Source of the DNA: Chromera velia
Lineage: Eukaryota; Sar; Chromeraceae
Assembly: GCA_018398765.1 (NCBI GenBank)
Contig: JAHBMJ010000366.1
Coordinates: 1 to 64,000, forward strand
Direction: 5' to 3'
Length of the DNA stretch: 64,000 nucleotides
Shown here: piece by piece, positions 12,625 through 25,734 of the stretch
Position numbering within the stretch: the stretch's first letter is position 1
Layout of the letters: each line of letters starts with the position of its first letter
Made by a program: the position numbers and the translations under genes
The notes under the pieces: model-generated
What the model was told of the DNA's origin: nothing
The model's input: the letters and a program-made list of their open reading frames with translations, nothing else
Databases searched by the model: none

Positions 12625-14433
12625 TGTGTTTTGAATGATCCCTCTCTCTCTCTCTCTGCAGAGGGATGCGCCGATGATCCGCCCTTTCCAAAACGGCGCT
12701 TTGCAATCACACGCACGGAGACGGTCGGGGGGCCTAGCGGTGGCTCAGAGAAGCCCTACAGACACGGCAGCCGGATTTTCTACTCCTGCGCTCCCGGATT
12801 TTCTCCAGAGGACCCACGTGTTGTTGAGGACGCTTCTGTGTGCATGAGAGGGATGTGGACAGACATTGTCCTTGAGTGTCTCCGTGACTGTCCGCCCTTC
12901 CCGTTGGAGCTCTTGGACAGGAGAAAATTTTTCGTCAAGGGCATGACCACCTCGGAGCTTCTGTCTGATGAAAGAAACCGAAAACACGGGGCGAAGGTGT
13001 CCATCGTATGTCCTGCAGGGGCGTCTGTGGTATCCGGATCTGGAGAGGAGACGGTCACCTGCAGAGACGGGCAGTGGTCTCTCGTCACCCTGACGTGCGG
13101 ACGTGAGTAGAAAGAATGAACACCTGACTGACCCATCGCCGTGTCCTCTCTTGTTCTGCTGTGCAAAGATTCAAAATTGTACACGCAAGGTGCGAGTAAG
13201 TTTGAGGGTCGCAAATTTGGCTAGCACTGCAAAGCCGGTTTCTGATGCGCATGGTAACTACACGCAAGAAGAAACTACTGTCCCCCTCCCTGTCTCTTTT
13301 GTGCATGTCCGTGCGTATATATGTGTGCAGACAACTGTGGAACGTACACAGGAACTCAGGGAGACGCGTATGTCGTGGAGGGGGAGGAGACAGGCGTCGA
13401 CCTTGGGGCCTCCAGGACCGTCCGATGCGACAGGACGAAGGGGTTCGAGCCGATGGTGGGTGAGGAGCCTGAAACGATTTTGTGCAAAGACGGGTACTGG
13501 ACCATGAGGACACTACAATGCGGCAGTCAGTCTGTGAATTTGTTTCCTTCTCTCTCTCTTTCTTTCTCTTTCTTTTTTTTTTTTTCTTTCTTAGTTTTTT
13601 TTGTGGTCGATGGCACGCTTGTCCGTTTCCTTGACCTCTTTCCTTTCATGTGTATCCGGGATGACTTGGATCTTCTTCTCCCTTATTCATTCATTCATTC
13701 ATTCATTCATTCATTCACCTGCTCAATTGTTTCGCTACTGTGCACGTCTGTCTATGCTTGGTGACCAGTAATTCTGTCCGAGGCATGCAAATAAAGCATT
13801 GGAACACAGTCTTTAATTGTGTGTAGTCGCTTGTCCATTTCGATTCCTTCCAATTGCTGCGATCACTCCATGTGATGTGATGATCGCCTTACTTCCAAAA
13901 AGTGAGCAAGGGAAAACAGACAGAAAAGAGATGCTCAATAGTGCATTGGAGCGAATGAATTGAAACACGGCTGTGCTGTTTTCAGAGGACTGTCCGCCCT
14001 ACGAGCTTCCAGTGCCTTCGGAAAGATTTGAAATTCTGAACTCCTCCAAGCCCCTCGAAGAGATGACGTCCAACAAAAACCCACACGCGTCGACAGTGAC
14101 TGTAGGGTGCAAGGGTCCCGAGTTCGAATCGGATTTTGTCGCCAAGGGGGGAAAGGTCACGGAGACGCAAATTTGTGAAGCAGGAAGGTGGACGCCCCTC
14201 GAGATGAGCTGCATGGGTGAGTGACGCGCGCATTCGATCTAGTGCTGCACCATCCAATCTTATTCTGTTCTTTTCTGCGTGGAAAGAAGTTGACGCACGC
14301 AGTGTCCTCTAAGAGACAGAGGAATGGGTGGGCTCTCTCTTTCTCTGGATAAATGCACTCTAAGAGTCGCTTGGAAAGAACGACGCTTGTTCCCGATTGA
14401 AGGGTTCAGTGCATCACCTGTATTTTCTCGCGA

Positions 14434-14468
<35 letters not shown>

Positions 14469-17400
14469 GGTTGGGAGACAGAGCATCATGAAGAGACACA
14501 GCATGAAGGGCAGCAAAAGGATAACGGGCTTAATATTAGCATTGCTTCGTTCCCCCCCCCCGTCTTTCTCCTTGCCTGTGACGCACACTTTCTCTGTTTT
14601 GTCAGCCGGCATATTCATTCATGTCCCAAAATAGGTCTGTTTTCTTCCTTGAACTTCCCCCCCCGCTCTCTTTTTCTCTTTGTCCTCTTTTCATTTTGCG
14701 CATTGCCATCCGCTCTTTTCCATGCCACGATACCTACGTTCCTCCTTCTTCTCCTCCTCCTCCTCCTCATTCTTCTTCTTCTTCTTCTTCTCCTTCTTCT
14801 TCTTCTTCTTCTTCTCTTTCTGTTTTTGCGATGAATGACTGTCGCATGAATGCAGCACGATGCCCTGCCCTCCCTTTGTTGGACACCAAAAGATTTGCCA
14901 AACCGATTCCGAAAACGGATGACGGCAAAGACTCCACACGACACGGCACACGGTAGGCAGCTAGAAAGAAAGAAGTGTGGGTGAGTGAGTGAGTGAGTGA
15001 GTGAGTGAAAGAGTCCTTCTCTTCCCTCCCTGTGCAGTTCTTCTCCCTGTGCCTGCGTATGATGCATGTATGATACATAAATTTACTTGAAGAATTATTG
15101 TAATTGTTTTGCATACAGATTCAAGACACCTCCAAGCATGTCGACATTGGGTTGGAGGAAATTTGAGGGACTAGCTACGCTATGGGCTTGACTGCCTTCC
15201 GTTGATTGTCTGAAGAAGGCGAAGAGTCTGTTGCAACACCTCACAGCAGCGGCAACAGAGGGGAAGGGACGGACGGAATCATGAAACCATTTCTTCTCCT
15301 TACACGCAGACTGATGCATTTGTTTCCCATTTCCCCACCACTCATTCCTTCTTTTTCACGCCTAAAGACGTTTTGAGATCACAAAAAGACTGCTCCTGTA
15401 TGCATAGGCAAAAGTGCTCGGAGAATCAGCTGAACACGACTTAGACGCACAGTCTCTGTACATACATATGGAATGTAGGGGAATGTGCACATGTGATCGA
15501 GTGCAGGTACGAAATTCAATGCGCAGCTGCCCACAGCCCCATTCCAGCCACTCCGGGGAAGGACGTGATGGTGTGTGTGGACGGCCGATGGACTCAACCA
15601 TTGATCGAGTGCTTCGGTGAGTCTCCCCGTGCTGCAAATCTGGATTGCGCTCGCTCGTTTGGTACGATGTCAGCATTTTGTTTTCCTTCTGCGTTTTTGG
15701 AGACTTTTCGGATGACCGTTTCAGAGAGGTCCTGCGATCAAGCATGTATTCGCTCAACCAAATTCTTCTTCGTGCAGCCACATGCGGAGTTTACCCAAAC
15801 AACCACGGGGAGAACTTCAAGAGGCTTCCTCGGGGCCTCGCGCCCCCCCTGACCAAATCGGGAGAAACTGCCAGTGCCACCGGGACCTTTGCACACGGCA
15901 CCTCGGTCACCCTCAAATGTTCGGAGGGCTTCACGAGACTAGAGACGGGGGGGGAGCCAGGCACTGACTCGAGCGTCTGTGCGGATGGAAAGTGGAGTAT
16001 CGCGGAGGTTCACTGCAAACGTTGGTCGGGGGTGTCACAGGAATGTTCGTTTGTGGGTGAAAACAAACAGAGGCCGATGTTGAATTCAAGTCGATAAATG
16101 TGTATCCGTGAGGCATCAGAGCATACTCTAGCTCGAGATTTGATGCGCTTCAGGGTCGTGAAGAGTCACTCAAAGAATTGCTCCCGGCGGCTGTATTTGA
16201 TTGCATCCATGTGCTCTTTCAATTGTCTGTGTACCGCATGGAAATCAGGAAGATAGACAGAGAGACCCACAGACTGGAAAACCCTGACGGACAGTGGCCC
16301 ATTTCAGAGCCAGGCAGAAGACGCTTCAGAAGTCTTTCCGCGGTGTTTTGTCCACGCGTTTGTATTCGTTTCCTGGAACGCACATATCCCTGTTTACCGT
16401 GCTTAGGCTTGTCTTTCGCACACTGGCCGACACACGTGTACGGCATTCATGATCATATGCCTAATTGAAAATGAAATTACAAAAAATGTTCTATTGAGTG
16501 TAAATCTTCTCCTCGTCTCTTTCCTCTTGTTTTTTTTGTTTTGCTGCAGAGAACTGCGTTCCCTACGGGGAGGTTGTGGATCCCCGCAAGTACTCGATTG
16601 AGCGGGAGGGGGCGGGGGGAAGGATGTCGACGGAGGAGGGTGTGGAGGTTCCCTGGGTCCATGGCACGAGAGTGAAGGTGAGGTGCCACGAGGGACTCTC
16701 ACCTCTGATGGGAGGAGGGAAGACTGTGGCTTCGGGAGAAGAGAAAGAGGAAGGGGAAGGAGAGGGAGAAGCAGCAGAGAAAGCGCCAGACGGCACAAGA
16801 GGCGAGGAATGGGTAGAGTGCACAGACGGGTACTGGACCACGAGGACCCTCGAATGCGCCTGTGAGTCTGTCTGTCTGTCTGTCCATCTTTCCGTCTCTC
16901 TTTTTGTCTGCCTGTCTGTTTATTGATATCAAGCTACCTAGTCATTTCGTTCTGTCTTTCCGATATTGTATGCAAGACACAAGAGCTGAGCTCTTTTCTG
17001 CCTTTCTGTCTGCCTCTTCCCCTCCCCCCCCCACCCCGACCTCTCCTTCCTCCCAGTGCGGCTTTGCTTTACGCTTCTCTGCATAAATTTGCCGTCGTCC
17101 CGCTTCTGTGTGCTGATGGTCTGATGTACTGAAGTGAACGTTTGTTTTCGCTGACTGACACGAACCTTTAAGTGACCATCCCGCATTGTTTGTTCTCGTT
17201 CTGTTTGTGCGCGTGTCTTTTCGTACGCACAGCTTATGTGATGGACTACTCTTAAGAATGGGGGTCAGCTTGACCCAATCAACTCAGTCAGTGGGGATTG
17301 ATGGCCACCTCTTTCTTTTTCTTTCTGTCTTCTGTGCAGTCAACTGCGGCCCCTTCCCGCCGCCCCCCCCCGGCTACTTCGTCACCCCAGCGACTGGCCC

Positions 17401-17841
17401 CAACACCCACGGAGATACACGGACAGTAGAGTGTATCACGGACCCTGGTCGGAAGGGAAGGGAAGGGAAGGGAAGGCAGGAAGAGAAAAAAAGGGGGGAG
17501 GAGAAGAGTCGTTTAGAAAGGGAAGGAAAAGAACAACCATCTGTTGCTTGACTGTTGCAAAGCTTGAACGATCTAGACAGACGCTCTTACAGCCCTTGCA
17601 ATAAATCGTGTGTAAGTAAATTCTTTCTCCTTCCTTCCTTTCTACATTTTTCGGTGCAGACGACCTCAAGTGGGGCGGCCTGAAGGTCCCCTGGGAATTG
17701 GGGTATTCGGACGTTCTGGGTGTGAACAAAGAGGACGTGACGTGTGAGGACGGCCAGTGGACGCTGATGTCCCTCATCTGCTTCCAGAAGTGCCCGGCGT
17801 ATGAGCTCGACGCGCAGGCCTACATGGTCAACCCAGCACAG

Positions 17842-17877
<36 letters not shown>

Positions 17878-20703
17878 GTATGTTCAGGGAGGTTCATCTG
17901 TATTGTTGGAAGGAGAGAAGAAATTGGAGGCCACGCCTCACTCACCTGACATTTTGGTCCCTATGTCTGTCTGCCTGTCAATTTCACGCTCCAACGGGTC
18001 TGCGTGCATGCATTCTAACTGAGGGACTCTGCTCTTCTCTCTCTTTCGTGATCACTCTCTGCATGTGGGTGTTTGGGGGGTATGCGTCTGAGTGTGTGAG
18101 CCTGGTTGACTGACTGCCTACTCGGCTGTCTGATTGCAGAGTTGATTGAATGATTTGCTTGTTGCCTGCCTGCAGGAGATGATTGAGGGTCTGGAAAAGG
18201 AGCGTCAGGAGATTCACTTTCGTCACGCAGCGGAGAGGCACATCATGTGCGACTCGTTGTACTCGGACCCTGTGTCCAATCTGACGGAGGACGGGGTGAG
18301 GTGCAACAACGGGACCTGGACCTCCAAGCAGCTCCACTGCAGGGGTGGGTTCGTGGGTGTGCCTCTTTGTTTGGCCTTGAGAAGGGAAGGGAAGGGAAGG
18401 GAAGAGAAGGGAAGGGACGTACTCTCTTACGTTTTCATTTTAATTCTAGAGTGCATGCACAAGAGGAAAATGGATACCCCTGGACATGTGCCGCCGCATT
18501 GTTCTTTATTTGAATCTGCTGGGACAACCTTAGTGGGCAAAGAAAGAGTCACACTCAGATTCATAGAACCGATCGAGAGAGAGAGAAACTCATCAACGAA
18601 TGAAGAGCCATAGATAACACTTTCGCGTACTCGACACGAAAAGTTGTATAAAGATGCATATCCGTGCAGTTTTTGTATAAGTTTTACGCACGCAGCGTGC
18701 TGATGCATACAAATGGACCGCCCAGACAGAAACAAAAACACGTTTATTCTACAGTCGACCGGAATGCCCCCAAGAAATCAAATCCATTCTCACTGCCTCA
18801 CGGAAAGACGCCTGTATGTCCGGATCAATGCTTGCCTGCAGAGAAATGCCCCGGGAGGATGTTCTACCAGCTTCCGCCATCGTACGAGACCACCCCCGAG
18901 ATTAACAGAAACGGCCTGTACGACCACCAGGCGGAGATTCTGGTCACCTGCGGGAGAGGATACGATCAGATGCCGATGCCAGACCCAGAGGAAGACAGAC
19001 CGATGGAGAACTGGGTGCACTGTCTTGACGGAAATTGGACGGCGCTGTCTATCAGATGCGTTGGTAAGTCAGCCAGAAGTGGGGGGAGGGGTAGGGAGGC
19101 GTCGTCTCTTTTTTTTTCTTTTCTTTTCTATTCCCTTCTTTCAGAATTTGGAATCTGCGAAGTCGACAGTGAATACATTTGATTACCACTCAGATGCGAT
19201 CTCGCATAAGGCCTTCCATCCAAATGAAAATGCAGCCCGATGCCCTCTCTACCAAGACTTTGACCCCGAGACGGAGACCCTAGTGCCCTTCACGGATGAC
19301 CAGAGGGAACTATACTGGGACGAGGATACCAAGACCGTCTCCCACAACTACCACGTGACGGTGCAGTGCAAGAATCTGAACACCATGAGAGATGCAAGCA
19401 CGGCAAGCATCGATCCCCTCGCTCCTCGGAGACAGGCGGAGAACGTCACATGCTTTGACGGAGCATACATGGCTCAGACGCTCAGATGCAAAAGTGAGTG
19501 GGTGGGTGGCATTTGCTGACAATGCCAAGTAAAGGCACAGATAGAAACTTCGATGCCTCCGTGTCTTCCTCGCTCACCATCTGCGCACTTACTCTGTTTT
19601 TGTCTCCACGCATCCGTCAGTTTTTTTTTTCTTCTTTTGTCTCCATGCATCCGTCTGATTACATTTCGGCACCTTGTCATTCTTTAGTCCTCTTTCCAGG
19701 ACAGACAAAGACCTTCATATGCACGTATGTATGCATGCAATTATGTCAACCAAGGCCTGAAGGACCCCTTCCCCGTACGGCTGTGTGACGGAAGACTACA
19801 ATCTCAAGATGTTCTGCAGAATTGGCAGAGACGAATGCGAAATCCATGCTCTATCGGGACTCCTTGCTATTTGTACATTCTGCAGAGGATTGCGGAGACT
19901 CTCTGATCCATGCATTTATTTTCTGTATGAAATAAATCAATAAATTCTCTATGAAAATAAATGTTTCTTCTGCAGAGGATTGCGGAGAGTTTCTGATCCA
20001 TGCTTTTATTTTCTGTATGAAATAAATAAACTCTGTATGAAAATAAGTGTTTATTCTGCAGAGGATTGCGGAGACTTTCTGATCCCCGAAGTGTACCGCT
20101 ACCTGGTCTCGTACCCTGACTTCCCCAACGACACCTACCCCCTCGCAGAGGAACAGGAAAAACGGCTGAAATGGCACGGAGCAGTCAGGCTGATCATGTG
20201 CAACGAGACAAAAGGGTATATGCCCCTCCAGTTTCCAGACGGCACGGGCGGAATGTTCGTGTACGACAAGTTCACGGTCACCTGCATCAACGGGCTCTTC
20301 TCCCTGGTGCAGTTCGAGTGCAAGCGTGCGTCCGTCCTTTTCCTCCCTCTCGCTTGCTTGCTTGCTTTCCTGTGCTTTGCCCACAAGGGAACTCGACATC
20401 CGTTTGTGCTCCCTTGTCCGTACGCTGATATCACGTCATACATTCAAAATCCTTGCGTCATTATTTTTTCAATGCTTGATCGACACCGCATGCCGACAGC
20501 ATCTGGTCTCTCTCCCCTTTCTTTCGGCCTTTTCCAAGAGTCGAAAGGTCCCTCTCTAGTTAGAGTGCGTAAGTGCTCGGTCAGAGGTCGACTGGTGTTT
20601 TTCGTTTATTTCAATCGCTCTGCTGATCTCTTTATTTTTCTGTTCGTCTGTTCGTCTGTTTGTCTGTTCGTCTGTTCGTCTGTTCGTCTGTTCGTCTGTC
20701 TGC

Positions 20704-20756
<53 letters not shown>

Positions 20757-21420
20757 TGCGTGAGTGTGTGTGTCTGTGTCTGTGTCTGTCTCTGTCTCTG
20801 TCCGTGTCTCGGGAGACTTGGCTTTTTCCTCCTATGCATGCATGTGCGCATGTGCAGGAAACTGTCCGCCTGCATCCACAGTTGTGGCCGACACGACCCG
20901 CTACTTCTTTGCACCCGAAAACACCCACCATGCCAGCGGGGTGGCGGTGTCCTGTGCGGATGGGTACGGTCCCACAGTGGGTGCGTCCCCGGAAGAAATC
21001 AGATGCGTCGACGGGGAGTGGACCACTCTGGACCTCAGATGCGGGCGTTAGTCTTTCAGAAATGCATTTTGGTTTTTGTTGTTCTATTTCAGTCCGCTTT
21101 TTTGTTTTTAATATTCGCATCGGAGCAATAAAGAACTAGGCAGCGGTTTCTCCTGACCCTTTCAATTTTTACTCTCTGAAGAAAAGAGCTTTCTCGATGG
21201 GCGCCCGTCGTTTGTCTTTTTTCCCTTTTCGCCGAATGATTGTTTTCTTGTAACATTTTTTTGCTTTCAAGAAAAAAATCAAGAACAAGAAAAGCGGAAG
21301 TCATATGTTCTGTCGTCTGTCTGTCCGTCGGTCGGTCGGTCGGTCGGTTTATCTCTCTCTTTACTTATGAATATATTTCTGTGCGTCTGTGTATATGAAA
21401 CTGTGTGTATGTGTGTGAAA

Positions 21421-21461
<41 letters not shown>

Positions 21462-22312
21462 CGTGTGTGTGTGTGTGTGTGTGCAGCCCTGTGCGAGCCC
21501 TACCGAGACTTCACTGCGAGGACGGATCCGTTTGTGTCGACAGGGTGCAGATACCAGCAGGAGGAGGGGGAAGAACCACAGGACTGCCCCAGAAGGTTTG
21601 TGGTCACGGGAGATCAAATGTCCTCCAACCCCCTCGCGTACGTTCGACTCTCCTGCTCGCCAGGACATTCAGCGGTTCGTTGGTTCTCTTCTTCTTCTTC
21701 TTCTTCTTCTTCTTCGTCTTCTTCTTCTTCTTCTTCTTCTTCTTCTTCTTCCGTTTGGATTCGTTCTGAATGATCTATTGCCTTTTCATTTCGTTGCGAC
21801 AGATGGAAAGAGAACTCTCGTGTGGCGTTTGGGGTTTTCGCTTTATGCGGGGAGACAAACAGTGTCTCTAAAAAGGATGGACGTGGAGATTACACCGGCA
21901 TTGCACATGTTGAAACCACTCAAATGCCCAAAAAGAATTTTTCGTTTATACACACACAAGCGCAGATCAGTACCCCTTTCGCATCGCTTTTCCTTTTCCA
22001 CCCGAGACGTGGTGCACAAAGCAGATACAACTCTTCCTCTGCCATCAGGAAGTAAGAACACAAGAAGTCTTTTGGCCCCGCTCTCTCCTCTACTTATGGG
22101 ACAGAGCGCATGTCTATATGTATACGTATACGTGTATGATTATGTGTATGTGTGTATGTGTATGTGTATGTGTGCAGCCCATGATAGGACCCAACAGGAA
22201 CTCTCAAGAACAGACAGTGAGGTGTCTGAACGGCAAATGGGAGGAAAGAATACTAGACTGCCAGGGTCAGTCAGCAGGTCTCTATCTCTGTGCCTGTGCG
22301 TGTTTCTCTGTT

Positions 22313-22351
<39 letters not shown>

Positions 22352-23780
22352 GTTTGTTTCTTGCTTTCTTTGCTTTGCGTCAACCTCGCGTCTTTCCATC
22401 AGGTGGCCTGACAGGGTCGCTTCTCGTCGTTCCTCTCTTCCTTCTGTCATTCATTCATTCATTCATTCATTCATCCATTCATTCATTCATTCATTCATTC
22501 ATCCATTCATTCATTCATTCATCCATCCATTCATTCATTCATCCATTCATTCATTCATTCATTCCTTTCATGTTGTTGTTTGGTCTCTTTTTTGTGTTTT
22601 TGTTTTCGCGAAAAACGGAGGACAAGTTCGCCCCTTCCCTCTTTCGACCCGACTCGTTTTCTGAGTCCGCTATGTTTCTTTTCTCTTCTCCTTCCTCTTT
22701 CATTAATTGTCTGCGTGTTATCTTTCCATCTCCTTCCTCTCCCGTCCGACTCTGCTCTCATTTCGCTTTGTCGTGAACATTCTTTTTGCCCCACACATCC
22801 CTCTTTGGATGCTAATGTTTGCTTCTTATACCTCCTCACTCCAGGGAGCCTTCCTGAATAGTCAGCATCCATCCTATGCAGCTTGAATCTTATACTTTGC
22901 CTGTCTGCCCGCCTGAATACCATTTTCAGCCAATTGCCCGTCCATGTACGATCCTGGAGCCCCCACCGACTTCAAGTTGTCAGACTCCACACTGTATGGC
23001 AACGCGTACGTGACGGAAGCGCTCGATGTGATGCCGGTGATCGACGATCAGAACAGAACCGTCGGGTACCGGCCGCTCTCCAGAGTCAGAGTGCGCTGTG
23101 GCGAGTCAGTCTCTGTCTCTCTCTCTGTCGGTCTCTTTCTTTCCTAAGGTCCCCTTTTCCTTTCTAAGGTCCCCTTTTCCTCTCTGTCTCTCTTCCTCTC
23201 TCTGTCTATCTCTCTGTCTCTCTGTCGGTCTCTCTCTCTCTCTCTGCCTCTCTCTGTCTCTCTTTCTTTCTCTATCTATCTCTCTGTCTCTCTTTCTGTT
23301 TCTCTCTCTCTGTGTGTCTCTATCTGTCTTTCTATCCAGTCGAGGCCTTTTTTACGTGGAAATTGGAGGAAGCGAAGACCACAAAGAATGCACATTCGTG
23401 CCGTGGGAAGAAAGACGCAAAACGTGGGGACTCCCTACTTATTTCTCGGAGATAGATCTTAGAGTGTCCCAACCATCCTCAAGAATGAATCTGTGATCGT
23501 CTTACTGTTGCACTTTGTCATTCAAATCTCAGTGAACGTCAAAAGTCAATTTCCTCATCCATTTATCGTCCGTCTCATGGTACGACCGCACGCACGCACG
23601 CACACATGCAGGTACTGGACGTCGACGAACTCCGGGAAGACAGAAGACACCGTCGCGTGCATCGACGGGGAATGGGAGCCCCACGAGTTGGACTGCCAAC
23701 GTCAGTCTCTCTCTCTCTCTCTCTCTCTGCCTGCCTCTTCCTCCTCCTCGTCTGCGAAAGGGACGTGTGGATGCTTGTAT

Positions 23781-23820
<40 letters not shown>

Positions 23821-24431
23821 CTTGTGTTTGTATCGCAGTCTGTTTGCCGATGTGAATTCGTCTCATGAGCCGGGGGCCGTGGTTTCTTTTCACTTCTGAC
23901 TGACTCAATTGGTTGTATGCCTTTGTCGGACCTCCGTCTGTGGATGCATTGATGTGTTTCCTTCCATGTGCCTGGCTGATGGTGTATGCACCTTCTTCAC
24001 TGTCTGTCTGTCTGTCTGCCTGTCCATATTCCCTTTTTCTTTCTTGCTTGCTTGCTTGCATGAAATGCAGCAAAGTGTCAAGAGTTCCGTTCAGACTCCG
24101 ACAACGGCATGGTTGTGGGGGCGCCTGTGTACCCGGACTACCGCGCAGCCACAATCTACAACCTCGAGGGGAAATCGTTCGTCGACTACGGGGTGTTCAT
24201 GAAGGTGCACTGCAAGCAGGGGTATAAGCAGACGCCCAACGTGGGCACTCAGAGGGTCATGTGCGCAAGGGGGTCGTTCACACAACCGGAATTCCAGTGC
24301 ATTCGTCAGTTCTTGTCTGCCTGCCTGTCTGTCTGCTGCCTTGTGTCTGTTTCTGCGGTACACGAACAACAAAAAGGGACGATGTGTGGACAGAGCGATG
24401 AATAATTGAGAAGAAAGCAAACGAAGCATCG

Positions 24432-24463
<32 letters not shown>

Positions 24464-25260
24464 AACAAACAGACAGAAAACCAGCAGGCGATGTTTGTTT
24501 GAAGTTCTTTAGGATCCTGTCCCATTCCTCTTTCTGCTTGCAGGGGTCGGATGCTAACACGGAACTGTATATTAGACTCGCAAGCTGTTCGCAATTCATC
24601 ACATATGCACAGACGGAACGGAAAGAAGCAACGAATTCTCTCGATACACCCGCGGTACCGTGTTGCTTTTTGCGTGCAGCCATTTGTCCCGTGCCGATGC
24701 CGGGAGGAATTCCGTGGAACAACGAACGTCCGAATGACAAAGACAAGGCAGCCAGAATGCTGATCAACGGTGATCAAGCCCGCTCGTACACCACAGGAGG
24801 CGCTCTGGTTGCAGAGAATCCCTGGGTGGTGGAGCATGGGTCTGAGTTTCAGTTGATGTGTCTTGCAGGGAAGAATATGCAAAATGGGGTCCGAAGAGTC
24901 GGCACGCCCTATAGGAGGGAGATCGAAAAAACAAAATCCCGACAATTCTCCAAATCAACAGGATACGAAAACGCCAGCCCGTATGTAGGCAGTTGGATCA
25001 AATCCTACTACGGTTTCTACTGTGCCAATTGTGACCTGCAACGGTTGTCGAGAAAGAAGAGATCGACAATGTATGGACCATACAAACGAGTGCAGTGCTG
25101 GTTCGGGCAGTGGACAGACATGAGCTTCGAGTGCCGACAGATCTACACGTACAGATCCTACTCCAACAAAGGATGGTGGACATTCCGTACCTCCGTCGTC
25201 TGCTCGCACATGCACTCGCACGGGTTCATGAGTGGTGAGCACTCCTCTTCTTTCTTTCCC

Positions 25261-25292
<32 letters not shown>

Positions 25293-25702
25293 GTCTGTCT
25301 GTATTGCTGTTTGTCTGTCTGTCTGTCTGTGTGTCTATCTGTCTCTCTGTGTACACGAAGGAAAGAAGAACAAACATATAGTCTGTCTGTCTATCTATCT
25401 GTCTATCTGTCTCTCTGTTTGTCTCTTTGTCTGTGTGTAGTGAGTCTCTCTTTTTCCCCCCCCCAAATTTGAAGGGAGCAGCTTTCCGTGAATGAGTGAG
25501 AAGCTGCGCAACAAACGCAGCACAGCCTCCCCCCCCCCAATTTTGCGTGTATGTGTGTACATGCACGCCCTCCCCTTTAATTCTTGTTCATAAACTTCTG
25601 TGTGTGTGTTCATTCGTCAATTGGTGCAGAGGCACAGCTGCTGTCGGACGAGAGATTTGCCTCACGGGTGTCCCCCCTCTTGGTCAAGGTCTGTCTCTTA
25701 CC

Positions 25703-25734
<32 letters not shown>

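Noticed and set aside
22445-22565. Regularly spaced repeats resembling a CRISPR array
   Set aside because: Simple ATTC tandem repeat with no spacers, in a eukaryotic intron.
21367-22776. 469-residue plus-strand open frame
   Set aside because: It is mostly CT, TTC and ATTC repeats; the true sushi exons here (21487-21674 and 22178-22265) lie in other frames with proper splice sites.
24091-24945. 284-residue minus-strand frame
   Set aside because: It overlaps two well-supported sushi exons on the plus strand and runs through a CTGT repeat.
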